Shown here: piece by piece, positions 1-10,749 of the stretch
Position numbering within the stretch: the stretch's first letter is position 1
Layout of the letters: every line of letters begins with the position of its first letter
Source of the DNA: Allium sativum
Taxonomy: Eukaryota > Streptophyta > Magnoliopsida > Asparagales > Amaryllidaceae
Assembly (NCBI GenBank): GCA_030737875.1
Contig: CM060922.1
Location: 302,489,456-302,553,455, forward strand
Direction of reading: 5' to 3'
Length of the DNA stretch: 64,000 nt
Made by a program: the position numbers and the translations under genes
The notes under the pieces: generated by a model
What the model saw: only the letters and a program-made list of their open reading frames with translations
Told to the model about the DNA's origin: nothing
Databases searched by the model: none

Positions 1-810
1 TTCTAGTTCAACCGAGATGACAACTTCCAATCCATATGCTAATGCAAAAGGTGTGACCAGTTGTTGATTTATGGGTGGTTCTATAAGCCCACAATGCGAA
101 TGGTAACTCATTCGCCCATTAACCTCCATATTTCTCCAAGTATACCTTTAGAATGGACTTTATGATTTTGTTGATAGCATCCACTTTCCCATTCGGCTGG
201 GGATTAGAGAACGTCGAATATTGCTTGTCAATATGGTGGTAGGCACAGAAGTCTCGAAACTCTATGCTATCGAATTGGGTTTCATTATTGGTTATGATCG
301 TTCAAGGAAGACCAAAATGGAAAATGATACTCTGCACAATGAAGTTGATCACCTTTTTAGTTAAAACGATTGTCAATGGCTCGGTTCAACCTATTTAGTG
401 AAGTAATCCACCACAAAGATTGCATATTTGGCGCGTCTTTTAATAACTAGCAAGGAACCGATGATAACAATGCCTTAGATTGCAATTAGTTAAGGACCGA
501 CCATCTGAGTTAGCACCGATGGAGGGGCTTTTGGGATCTTGAGAATTTCTAGCACTTTCGCATCTTCATGAGTAATCAATGGCATTTCAGTTAACAATAG
601 GCAAGAAATAACCGTAGCAGAGTATCTTTTCTACCAGAGTTTGCCTATATTGTGGTTGCCACTTTCGCCTTCATGTATTTCTTGCAATACACGTTTCACA
701 TCATCATGAGCCGCACATCTAAGCAACGGAACTAAAATACCCTCCCTATACATCACACCTTCTTTAATAATGTAATGAGTTTCTTGTCCGAGGATTGATC
801 CTTTCTCGTT
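1..810 (-). pseudogene. Gypsy integrase remnant, open at the window edge
   Basis: In changing frames the minus strand gives an H-x-x-R-V-L-Q zinc-binding-like start (about 690), then AKYAIFVVDYFTK (about 400-440), where the first catalytic Asp belongs, and NPQPNGKVDAINK (about 180-215). The last corresponds to the PQxNGQVExxNK motif carrying the catalytic Glu, here Asp. The end, TPFAYGLEVVISVE (about 10-55), matches the usual SLVYGxEAVIPxE after the core. Several frameshifts are present. The element continues beyond base 1. Confidence 0.8.
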
Positions 811-1194
811 CTTCCTTTTAGAAAGGGTCTTGTTCAGTAAAAAGTTCTTTGTTGGAGTTATCCACGACTCCTTTTATGGCTCTGTTACCTATATTTGATC
901 AAATCAATTTGATTGATCCTTGGAGCATCGGGAACTTCCATTAGAAGCAAGTCCATTTGTTATGCATCTCCAAAACTGGCCAACTTCATTGAGGAATCCT
1001 TCTTCTCGTTTTGTTTAAGGGGTTATGCGAAATAGTGAAATGTCTAAGGTTGGCCAATAATTCTTGGAATCGGTTAAGGTAGGGTGCTAGCCTTGCTCCC
1101 TTCGTTTGAATTTCCCATCTCACCTGGCATACTAGTATTTGAGAATCACAAATGATCTGGATTTACTTGACTCCCAGCTCTTTGACCAGTTTAA

Positions 1195-1435
1195 GTCTGA
1201 CGATCAGGGCCTCATGCTGCCTCATTGTTAGTCGTCGGTAAGTTGAATTTCGAAGCATAGCAAATCGATTGCTCTTCAAGAGTCATAATCACAACTCCAT
1301 TACTACATAGTTGATCTTTGTATGCCCCAACAATGAAAATCTTCCACTGGATGGGAGGTGGAACACTTTGCCCTTCGGATTCCCCTAGTGTTTTGAATTC
1401 TTCTATGAAGTGTGCCAAGGCTTATCCATGGATGG
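1195..1435 (-). pseudogene. Gypsy RNase H domain fragment
   Basis: The 68-residue frame 1212-1418 reads WKIFIVGAYKDQLCSNGVVI, then ICYASKFNLPTTNNEAA. Plant gypsy RNase H has W-x-L-F-V-D-G near the start and ATNNEAEYEAL at this distance. The first catalytic Asp position (VDG) reads VGA here. The fragment lies between the RT and integrase remnants in the expected order. Confidence 0.8.
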
Positions 1436-1534
1436 TTCTCCGAGAGACATAAGTTATATTGAATTGGTCAACTCAATATTCCATTTAAGCAATCTCTCAG
1501 ATTCTTTAGGTAGCTAGAAGACCTATCGTAATGG

Positions 1535-2060
1535 CCATCAGTATAAACTTTGATTGGGCGAGCTTAAAAGTAATGGTAGAGTTTTCTGGAGGTGATAAGG
1601 AGGTAGTAAGCCAGTTTTCAATCTTTGTGTAGTTGTGTTAATACCATGAGAATGTACTATAAAGCTTAATATTTTTCCGCATGTAACCGTGAAGGAGCAC
1701 TTTAAAGGATTGGGCTTCATCTCATATTTGTGGAGAATGCCGAACATTTCCACTAAGTCATTGACATGATCGTCCATTAGTCGTGATTTCACAAGAATAA
1801 CATCCACGTATGCTTAATGGATTTTCCAGTATAGTCCTTAAACATTTAATGGACAAGTTTTTGGTATTTAGCCCAGTATTCTTCGGTTCGAAGGGCATAA
1901 CTGCATAATGATGTAGCCCTAAATCGGTTACGAAGTTAGTATGTTCTAGGCGAGTGTACCCAAGTGAACACATTAAGGTTCGCCTTGAGAAAATTTCCCA
2001 TCTCCTTCCTGCATCTTAGACCAAGACGACATCCAATTTTCAGAACCTTTGATGGATCAT
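1535..2060 (-). pseudogene. Gypsy reverse transcriptase, internally deleted and frameshifted
   Basis: Minus-strand translation gives an N-terminal linker (NFLKANLNVFTW, like the LDVFAW motif before RT). It then jumps to FVTDLGLHHYAVMPF (palm/fingers), KMFKDYTGKSI, and, after a frameshift near 1800, YVDVILVKS, where the family has the catalytic Y-x-D-D. The second catalytic Asp is Val here. HVNDLVEMFGILHKYEMKPN (about 1690-1760) is the conserved stretch after the catalytic loop. The first half of the RT palm is deleted, so no active enzyme can be made. Confidence 0.85.
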
Positions 2061-2359
2061 CACTATCAATTGGAGTCTCAATCGTGGTTTCCATGAGAGC
2101 GGCCCTGTTACATTCTGCCTCTTCTCCTTTTCTAAGATCCTTATCTTTAAAGAGTTTATTGTGCTTCCTAGGCCAGGATTTCTTCTTTGGATGTTACACA
2201 TGGTGCTCCTTGATGCAAAGAGAAGTTCGCATATTTTTCTTTTTGTATGCGATGCGTGGTTTCCCCTTCTGCCATATTACAAGCTCTGACAACCACTTGA
2301 TCTATTCTCACCATTCCAGCTCCACCTTCCACCTAGAACTTCATCAATAAACACCAAGG

Positions 2360-2505
2360 ATAGTACATGCCCTGAATTTAGCAAGGACCGATCGGCCTAG
2401 CAAAGCATTATATGGTGAGTATATATCCAAAATAATAAATGGAAGAGTCCACACTCTCCGACAATCCCCTTCTCCCAACTGCACTGGTAATTCAACCACG
2501 CCAAC
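2360..2505 (-). pseudogene. Gypsy aspartic protease C-terminal part
   Basis: The minus strand reads VVELPVQLGEG followed later by SPYNALLGRSVLAKFRA. This matches the flap-to-C-terminal end of plant gypsy retropepsins, where a phrase like YNAILGRPAL is nearly invariant. The catalytic D-S/T-G segment lies upstream (higher coordinates) and is not seen, so only the end of the domain remains. It precedes the RT remnant at 1540-2060, as expected in gypsy pol. Confidence 0.75.
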
Positions 2506-2510
2506 TAGGT

Positions 2511-3097
2511 GTAAATGACCTTAGCTTTAAAATGACTTGGTTTGTTTAGATGATACAATATTAAGCTATATTTTTATGTTATAAAGCTATATCTATTTAG
2601 CTTTCCGAGCTGATTATTTTTATATATTTATAATAACATCAATCGACTAAATTAATTTTGAAATTAGTTTTTTTTTTCAATTTTGAAGCTAGTTTTTTAT
2701 TTTCTAATTAATTTAGTAATAATGATAAATTAAAGTGAATTTCATGTTGATATAACGCAATTTGTCTTTGTCCTTCATTTAATTATCAAAATTAGTTGTC
2801 GTTTGATCTATTTTTTTTTATGGAATTTGTCTTTAAAACTAAATACCCCAAAATAGAATCTAACAACAAAACAATTTTATGAATTCAAACTACATTTCTA
2901 TGCATATTAATGAATGTTAATATCATTTGAACACAAGATAAATAAACATTCGTTACATCACTGTTATTTAATAATTAAAAACACAAATTAAAATTAAAAT
3001 TAATTGAAAATTAAATATTGTAGTTTAAAAATAAAAGAAAAAACTAATTACACATGATTTGAACGTAAAAAACATCATTAAGCATACATGTCTTCTT

Positions 3098-3134
<37 letters not shown>

Positions 3135-5143
3135 TTGGAACGAGTTAAACAAATGCATTTTTTTAAATCATAATTCAACCGCAAAGCTGGAATAAGTAGT
3201 CAGGGAATGAAACGATGTGGATCCAACAATACAAAGTGTGATATTACATGCACGTCGTTGTGAGCATGATTTTTAGTTACCAAATAAGTCAATAAAACCG
3301 TTCACGTGAATTACAGCACAAGTTGAGTGTGATCTTGTCTTGTCATGTTCATGTTGTTAAGCATGGCGTACCTAATATATACATATATCGCGATCATTAG
3401 CTGCATTAATAACATTTGGGACCCAAATAACCTAAATACGCAAACTCGTGCCATGTATTTCTGTTCACAGCTGGCTAAAAAGCTAGCTGCCATTCCAGCT
3501 TTGAAGAGTAATGGCCGATACTTTCCCCCTAAGCTTCTGATACAAGTTTCTAAGACCGGATTCGGTTAGGTATCGACAATTAATATCTAAAACTGTTACC
3601 ATACAAATATATACTATATACTATATGGTAACAGAAAAATCATATCATTACCAACCGAAGTAACCAATAAATCGATAATTTGGCTTTTGTTTGGTATTAT
3701 TTGATACAGATCGGTAATTACTTTTTACCGTATGCTAGTTTAACATCTATTTACTTACAATTTTTCATGATAAAAGAGTAGCTGTTAAGAGCTTGTATGT
3801 TCTAATATATGATTATTTATCACTTTTATTTCGTGTATGCGAAAAACTATAAATTGTACAAAATCATGTTACATAATAAGAATTGTATTCAATTCAATAT
3901 ATATTGTACAAAATCATTTTTGCTCGTACTATTGGCACGTGATTTTTAAATACTAAATGTCATTAGCTAGCAGCAGGAAGATATGAACTAAAACCAAAGG
4001 CATGTCTAAGTAGGCGTCATAGGTAGTCATATTATAATATAGTATAATATGACAAATAATGTAGACGTATGTTCGGTATGATTCAGTTGATCCATATTTA
4101 GTCTTTGTTGATGTTTTTAATTTGCTAGCATGTACGAAGTTCAGCGTATCCAAATAAATTAAAGAATAATATGCTTATGGATTTGGAGTTTTTACTTTGA
4201 CTCGAATTTTTAGCATTTTACGGATTTGATGCAAAATTAAAGAATAATATAGTATAATATGACAAATTAATTAATTACATCTAATTAACATTTTTACACC
4301 TCCACCATATCTCCGTTATTTCCCGGCTTTATCCCCACTATAGCATTTTACACCTTTACTGCTACAGAACTATTAAGCGTTTTAACTGCACATGATCAAC
4401 TTTCTAATTTTAGAGTAATTGACATTGGATATTGTGCTTCTAATTAGGCCACTCCATGGTATAGGTTTGGACCCGAGCCCGTTCCTAGTTCATCTTATTA
4501 GTACGGCTACCGGCTTTGACATTTATTATTTAAGTCTGATCCAAACTCGATCTAATTATTAATAGGATCTGATACGGTTTTATCAAAATTCGATCCGATT
4601 AGATGGGGATCCAACTAATAGTTTTTTGTTATATCAAAATATATTGAGTAAGCTATTTGTTTATCATTTTGCCTGTTTACATACATTTGTTTTTGCATGT
4701 TTTTATTGTGAATTTGACCACAACGCCCTCTAATTCATGTGTCAACATTCTTTCTACAAATTTTTAGCCAAGTTACAATTTTAAAATATAATTTATCATA
4801 AGCATTCTGAGTTGATTATACAGATATTATCCAGCGAACTAAAAAAACTCAATGGATTGAGTTTAGATATTGATTTGAAGTACCTTTGGGTTCTTGTCTG
4901 GCACGGATTTTAAATATTGTAATTGGACATGAGGCTCCAGAGTTTATGCCGACCCATGGGAAAAAATTATATAAGACGATGCATTTCAAACGTGGTCTGA
5001 AATATATGCACAAATGTGGGAAAGATACGCTAGTTTCTCGTGTTTTCTATGTGATTAATTGGGCACAATTACTTCTCTTTGGAAGGCTGATGACCAAACT
5101 TAGTTTTTGTTAGTAACGTATCTAAAAAGTGAATAAAACAGAA
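2511..5143. other. AT-rich spacer without recognisable genes
   Basis: I see no conserved protein, RNA or transposon end here. Short open frames such as 3345-3569 and 4886-5113 have no recognisable motif. The stretch includes a 34-base T run (3100-3133). Confidence 0.6.
3100..3133. repeat. Poly(T) tract, 34 bases
   Basis: An uninterrupted T run. It could be the reverse complement of a retroposon poly(A) tail, but I found no LINE, SINE or processed-gene sequence directly to its right, so it may be simple slippage. Confidence 0.95.
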
Positions 5144-5215
5144 GGTCCCATGGTCTAGTGGTTAGGACATTGGACTCTGAATCCAGTAACCCGAGTTCAA
5201 GTCTCGGTGGGACCT
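5144..5215 (+). tRNA. tRNA-Gln (anticodon CUG)
   Basis: The 72 bases fold as a full cloverleaf. The acceptor stem GGTCCCA pairs with TGGGACC (5208-5214), the D stem GTC pairs with GAC, and the anticodon stem TTGGA pairs with TCCAG around loop CTCTGAA (anticodon CTG, reads CAG). The T stem CCGAG pairs with CTCGG around TTCAAGT. The A box is TGGTCTAGTGG (5151-5161) and the B box lies at about 5193-5203. No CCA is encoded, as usual in eukaryotes. Six Ts (5215-5220) give a Pol III terminator directly at the 3' end. No intron and no mismatched stem pair are visible, so it looks functional. Confidence 0.96.
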
Positions 5216-5220
5216 TTTTT
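5215..5220 (+). terminator. RNA polymerase III terminator of the tRNA gene
   Basis: Six consecutive Ts start at the discriminator base of the tRNA-Gln gene, an efficient Pol III stop signal. Confidence 0.85.
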
Positions 5221-6683
5221 ACCTCCCCTCTCTCGCCTCTTGTCCAATGAGTAGCCGGATTTTTGATAATACCGCTGTTGATTTTGCGGATTCTGCTGTA
5301 CGGCCGGTGCTCTGCTAAATTTCTACTGGCTAGTATTCATGAGAAGCTCGTTTTATATCACATTTAAGCCACGTAGCATTCGACAAACTGCGAACCCTAA
5401 TTAAGGTACAAAAGCACAAAAAGTTAGCCCACTGGAGTAATTTTGCTTACTGCTGAAATTATATTTCAGTATCTAGTCCACTATTTTGCAATTTCGTTAA
5501 AGCACGAGGAATACCTAATATTTAAAATCAACTAGTATGTTTTTATGCATTTGATTTTTTTCTGCTATGTCAAAATGTAATTGCAGTGTGTTGTAATCAT
5601 GAAAAATTTATCATACTAAAATATTTTTTTATAAATGTTATTAGTCGAAATGTTACGAGACAAAATATCAATATACTTGTTGAGAATGCAGAACATAACG
5701 ATTTTCAAACACTTGATGGCTTATTACTCATGGCTACTATGGTACTAACTACTAAGGTGTTCCACACTGATAGTTATTGAATAATTATATAATGACTTAC
5801 CTCAAGATTTTCTGTTTGTTAATATAACTAAGATCAACAAGTGAATCTTGAAATGCCAGTATTGCACGGTTCTCTCAACTCGAGAATATCATTGAACTTC
5901 AATGTGGATGCGCCGCTTCAATTATAATTAAATCGTGACATGATGTTCATGAAACAACTATAGTTGTTGAAGCATTAGAAGTGAACGTTGTCAAAAATAG
6001 AATTTGTCTCCTAAGTTATATGAGGTAGATATCATGGTTAACAATAATCTAATCAAAGTCACTAATCTGAGCATTGCAATCACTAGTAAATGTTACGGGT
6101 AAACTAAACAATTTTTGTTTCGGTTAAGCAAGTTAAATGTGGGCGGCATTGGAATTTTAACTAAATCCAAACTTCTCAAGTCTTATAGCGGTGTAACTTT
6201 GACAAAGATAATTTGTATAAATAACTATTCCGCTTAAAAGATGAATCTCAATATCGAAGCATGTGTAAATGATAAAATTTGGCTAAACCATTAAACACCA
6301 AGTAAGTGACACGAAAACATTATTATTTGAATTGTTTATTATTAATCACCAACCGAATAGTTCTTTGGAATTCCACACGATTCAATATAATTATAACTAT
6401 TAAAAATTGATTTAATTAACCAATAATTATGAAATATTAGCTATTAAATAGTATTTATTTAAATGAAAATAGTGTTTTAAGTACGTATATAAAAATTATA
6501 CATGTACATATCAATATATGATATTGGTAAAAAAATTAAACTAAATTTAAATTGATTAAATTTACTTATAAATGGATTCAAATTGATTAAATACCAAATG
6601 ATTTTGGAGAATTTTGAGGACGTTTCATCCCTTGATACGGCAGGCCACAAGGAAAAGGAGGTGGGTTTTAATTGCCTAAACAT
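5221..6683. other. AT-rich spacer, no gene seen
   Basis: No conserved coding, RNA or transposon signature found. The short frames 5586-5780 and 6477-6683 show no motif. Confidence 0.55.
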
Positions 6684-6708
6684 GGGGGGGGGGGGGGGGA
6701 GGGGGAGG
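6684..6708. repeat. G-rich tract (16 Gs, then GGGGG and GG)
   Basis: A run of 16 Gs (6684-6699) is followed by A, five Gs, A and GG. It can form a G-quadruplex on the plus strand and lies directly before the tandem duplication at 6718. Confidence 0.95.
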
Positions 6709-6717
6709 AAGGATTAA

Positions 6718-7100
6718 GCAAAAGAGATGAGATCTTCACTTTTTGCTCCACCCTGATGCATGTTTAAACCTCACATTCTCCTTCTTTCTCTATTTTTAGG
6801 AGTTACTGTTTACACCCATTTAAACACTTACTAACACCACTTAAACGTTTTATAAACTTAAATCATAAAACTTATTTTAAAAACCCACCTCACATAACCA
6901 ATAGTTAGTGCAAAAGAGATGAGATCTTCACTTTTTGCTCCACCTGATGCATGTTTAAACCTCACATTCTCCTTCTTTCTCTATTTTTAGGAGTTACTGT
7001 TTACACCCATTTAAACACTTACTAACACCACTTAAACGTTTTATAAACTTAAATCATAAAACTTATTTCAAAAACCCACCTCACATAACCAATAGTTAGT
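6718..7100. repeat. Tandem duplication, two copies of ~192 bp
   Basis: The segment beginning GCAAAAGAGATGAGATC at 6718 recurs at 6910 with very few differences (CCACCCTG versus CCACCTG; one T to C). A third start, GCAAAA, at 7101 runs into an A tract. The unit contains TTACTGTTTACACCC, which resembles in reverse complement the sequence near 7640-7680. Confidence 0.93.
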
Positions 7101-7680
7101 GCAAAAAAAAAAAAAAAAAAAAATGAAAAAAAGAATGACAATAATATTCTTGTAATTAACATTATAGAGAGTGATGATGAAACTAAATATAATTGACTAT
7201 ATTATATCTCCTTCTATTACTATTGGTTTCCTTGTTTGTTTGTTTTTCTTCCATTGAAATAGCAAAGGAATAATAATGATGATCAGATATTTTAGTCTAA
7301 CGTTGCAACATAAGGTATTTTGTATGTTTTACAATAGCACTAAATTTGAATTGCAAAATATTATTTACTTTGTTAATTTTAGTTAGGGTTACATAATTTA
7401 GAAAGAAAATTAAAAGCACACGATTGAAGTCGATAATAATTTCATTACCAAATAAGCTAGATTCGTATATATTAATTAAAGATTAAAAAATAATACAATA
7501 TTTTGGATGAAGAAAAACTTTTTTTGTTGTTTGAAGAGGGAGAGAGAGTAAAAGTAAACTTATTTTATGCGAAAATAAAATATAGTTAGGTGTGAGTGGG
7601 TGAGTGAAGTAACTGAGTAGGTAAGAGTATTAAGTAGGTGAAAGAAGTGTTTAGGTGTGTATAAATAGTAACACTCTTTT
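6796..7680. mobile_element. Possible terminal-inverted-repeat element (weak)
   Basis: The left sequence GTTACTGTTTACACCC then TTTAAACACTT (about 6803-6830) resembles the reverse complement of 7635-7675, GTTACTATTTATACAC then CTAAACACTT. This suggests degenerate inverted ends about 0.85 kb apart. The left end is itself tandemly duplicated, and I see no clear target-site duplication. The right end is copied again near 8990-9045 by the larger duplication. Treat as tentative. Confidence 0.3.
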
Positions 7681-8772
7681 TTAGGCTTTTTGACTTTTCC
7701 TAACCTACCTTGGTCACAATCGTCTCTTTTTCCCCAAACCAAACCCAATCAAGTCATTCTATTAAGGACTAATTACTGTAACTTTTTACTAATAGTTCAA
7801 TTAGATTATAAGAGTTGGCTTGTCATTCTAATTTGTATTTATGGACTATAGGTTTAAGTAACAACTTGTTTTCAATGTTTTTTATAATTGTATATGATGA
7901 ACATGTATATATAATGATTATTATGAAAAATTTATATCTATGCTTGTTGTCAAAAGCTACCGAACTATATATCCATTTAATTTGTTAATGCGACAACCAA
8001 GGGGTTCGAACCTGCAACCTCTCAAAAAACAATGCCACACATTAGTCATTATGCTAAAAAAAATTGTGTCAACTTATCGTAAGTAGTGTTACAAAGCGTC
8101 TCCCTTAAATAGCCCAATGTTCTCGTTGGCTCATCGTCACTTACCACTCAAGCGTTGTGTATGTAACCAATATTAGTACTACACCGACAGACATCTGCAA
8201 CATTACGCATACAATTCCAAATGGGTACAGGCTCTAATACCAAATGTGAAAACCACCGGATTTGAACCCTGACCGCCCGAAAACCAAAATCATACAGTAA
8301 CCACTGTGCTAAAAGATCCCTGTATTAACTTTTTGATAGTGGTGTTACATTTAAAAAAAAATGTCTTTAGTAATAGCTGGTTCAAAAGCGCAAATTTTTG
8401 ATTTGATTGCGAACATGCAAAAATACCCATGCGCATCTTTATCTTTATATAACGCTTAAAATTTTGATATACCAATTAAACATTTTTACAAATTCAAACT
8501 ATATTTTTTTTTTCAAATATACCTAAATATGAGATTTAATGAATAAACATTATTTAAAACATTGTTGTTTATTAGTTAATAACACAAACAAAAAAAAACT
8601 AATAATTTTATTTTAATTTATAGCTGGTTTGGACTGCCAGATTTTTGGTCCAACTGCGAACTTCCGAAATATCCTTACGTACATTTATCTTTATATAACG
8701 CATAAAAATTGGACCTACTAGTTTACATCTTTTTAAAAATTCAGACTGTATTTTTGCAAATATACTTAAATG
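7408..8772. repeat. Large tandem duplication, unit 1 (~1.36 kb)
   Basis: From AAGCACACGATTGAAGTCG near 7412 onward, the sequence matches 8766-9322 (for example GTGTGAGTGGGTGAGTGAA in both). The second part (7960-8770) matches 13160-13960. Unit 2 is therefore 8773-9322 plus 13156-13960, separated by the copia insertion 9328-13150. Each unit also has an internal two-fold repeat (8376-8530 and 8622-8770, both starting AGCTGGTT). No coding sequence is seen. Confidence 0.88.
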
Positions 8773-9327
8773 GAAGCACACCATTGAAGTCGATAATACT
8801 TTTCATTACCAAATATGCTAGATTCATATTTATTAACGAAAGACTGAAAAATAATACAGTATTTTGGTTGAAGAAAATCTTATTTTATTGTTTGAAGAGG
8901 GAGAGAGAGGAAAAGTAAAGTAAACTTATTTTATGCCTAAATAAAATATAGGTAGGTGTGAGTGGGTGAGTGAAATAATTGAGTGGGTGAGAGTGTTAAG
9001 TAGGTGAAATAAATGTTTAGGTGTGTGTAAATAGTAACGCTTTTTTTAGGTGTTTTGTCTTCTCCTAACCTACCTTAGTCACAATCGTCTCTTTGTTCCG
9101 AGACCAAACTCAAATCAAATCATTCGACTAAGGACTTGATCACTATAATTTTCTACTAATAGTTCAATTAGATTATAAGAGTTGGTTTGTCATTCTAATT
9201 TATATTCATGGACTGTAAGTTTCGGTAACAAATTGTTTTCAATGTTTTTAATACTTGTATATGATGATCATGTATATATAATGATTATTATTAAAAATTT
9301 ATATCTATGCTTGTTGTCCAATGTTAT
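8773..9327. repeat. Large tandem duplication, unit 2, first part
   Basis: Copy of 7408-7955 with scattered substitutions. It ends at the TSD GTTAT (9323-9327) of the copia insertion; the remainder of the unit resumes at 13156. Confidence 0.88.
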
Positions 9328-9540
9328 TGTTAGAAAAATTAATACATGGTATTTATGTTAATAATATATTACATAAATACCATATATTAATGGTAGAAGA
9401 TTTGTGTTAGAATAATTAATATAGGGTATTTATGTTAATAATATATTACATAAACGCCATATATTAATGGTAGAAGACTTGTTATTTATATATATTACGT
9501 ATGGTAATATATATATATTAATGACAAAATCATTGTTTGT
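9328..9540 (+). repeat. Copia 5' LTR remnant
   Basis: It matches the first ~200 bases of the 3' LTR at 12841, including two tandem copies of the ATGGTATTTATGTTAATA hairpin unit and the element TATATATTACG, A/G, TGGTAATATATAT. Similarity fades after about 9535, so the LTR is truncated or strongly diverged there. Confidence 0.8.
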
Positions 9541-9603
9541 CGTCATGTGAAATACATTGAGACCGAATTCCCATTCACACAAATTCACAAAACCATAAAT
9601 AAA

Positions 9604-10749
9604 GGGTGCTACTGTTCATACCTTGCTTTACACTTCCGGCCACCTTTTTAAATTTAATACAAATGATTATTTTTTATATTCTTCTGGCCACCATATATTA
9701 TTCCTTTACTCGGTTATTCATTACCGTACTTCTCCTAAAAAAACACGTTCTTTTTTACAATTTCAAACCTTAAACCTTAACAAAAGCATATATTCTTTTG
9801 TGACTCATAGAGATAGAAGATTAAGATAAAAAAAGACGTTACATTTGCTTGATTTTTATTGTTTTCTATTATTTTATAGAACATGTTGCTAGTTTTTTTT
9901 TTAATGGTTAGGGTTTTCCATTGCGTTTTCGCATATTTTTTCCGCTCTGTTGGAAATTTCAAGGTTAGATGACATTAAATTTGACACGTTGTAGAGAATA
10001 ACAATGTAAGTTTTGACTTTAGGGTTTTTATGAATATAACTTACATATTTTGTTTTACAAATTTATACATTAATTTTTTTTGTCGTTTGATAGATGGATT
10101 ATTTGAATGATGATATATTGGACAACGCCCTTATTGTTTCGATTGATAAATATGATGGTTGTGATAATATGATGCAAGATGTTTGATCAAATGGCTCAAA
10201 AGACATAAATGTTGATTTGACGAATTGTAGCAAGTACTCATTTATAAAAATTAAATTGTTAATGTGGTTATGATAATGGATTATGTTAATTTTTCTTGAA
10301 TTATTTGACTTTAGTTATTTGATTCGCAGAGTACATTGATCTGATGATGTAAAACAACAGAAAAAAGTTGAATACCATTATTGTAATTCTAAAGTTAGAT
10401 AAAGTAGGACCTGGAAGAAAACCAAGGTTGCAATTGGGGTGTGAAAAGGATGCATTTTATCGTTGTCATCAACCAAAGTTAAAACAGATGGAAAACAATG
10501 TAAAAAAAAAACAGACTTAGCGCTGGTAGAATATGCAGCTGCCCTTTCAGATTGAAGGGTGTGTATGTAGATGAAGATAAATGAAAAGAAAGCGAGGAAG
10601 GAAGCGTTCGTTTATTTGAGGGAGATGGCGGCCTCTCCATTTTTATGTTGTTAATTTAGACGGTGGCCAGTAGAGGAAAATGAAATTATTTGGGGTGCTT
10701 TTAGTTTCGGTGACCGGCAGTGTAAACCGGGGTGTGAATATTAGCATCC
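9604..10749. mobile_element. Mutator- or hAT-like inverted-repeat element, 1146 bp
   Basis: The left end GGGTGCTACTGTTCATACC and the reverse complement of the right end, GGATGCTAATATTCACACC, align. Both continue to TTTACACT and CCGG-CACC (about 41 bp, most positions matching). Direct repeats TAAATAAA lie at 9596-9603 and 10750-10757. TIRs this long fit Mutator-like elements; an 8-bp TSD would fit hAT. No transposase is recognised. The interior has no long reading frame. Confidence 0.65.

Larger units (their letters stand above)
1..2510 (-). mobile_element. Ty3/gypsy retrotransposon pol remnant (no LTR in window)
   Basis: On the minus strand the domains run in gypsy order from right to left: aspartic protease end, RT, RNase H and integrase. 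The integrase continues off the left edge. Every domain is recognisable, but each is interrupted by stops and frameshifts, and the N-terminal half of RT is missing. No LTR, primer-binding site or gag is visible, so this is the middle and 3' coding part of an element. Decay is much heavier than in the copia element at 43-49 kb, so it is probably an old insertion. The order protease-RT-RNaseH-integrase, with integrase last, excludes Ty1/copia. Confidence 0.88.

Noticed and set aside
4886..5113. 75-codon frame upstream of the tRNA
   Set aside because: No recognisable domain, no splice or promoter context, and no sign of codon bias in AT-rich DNA.
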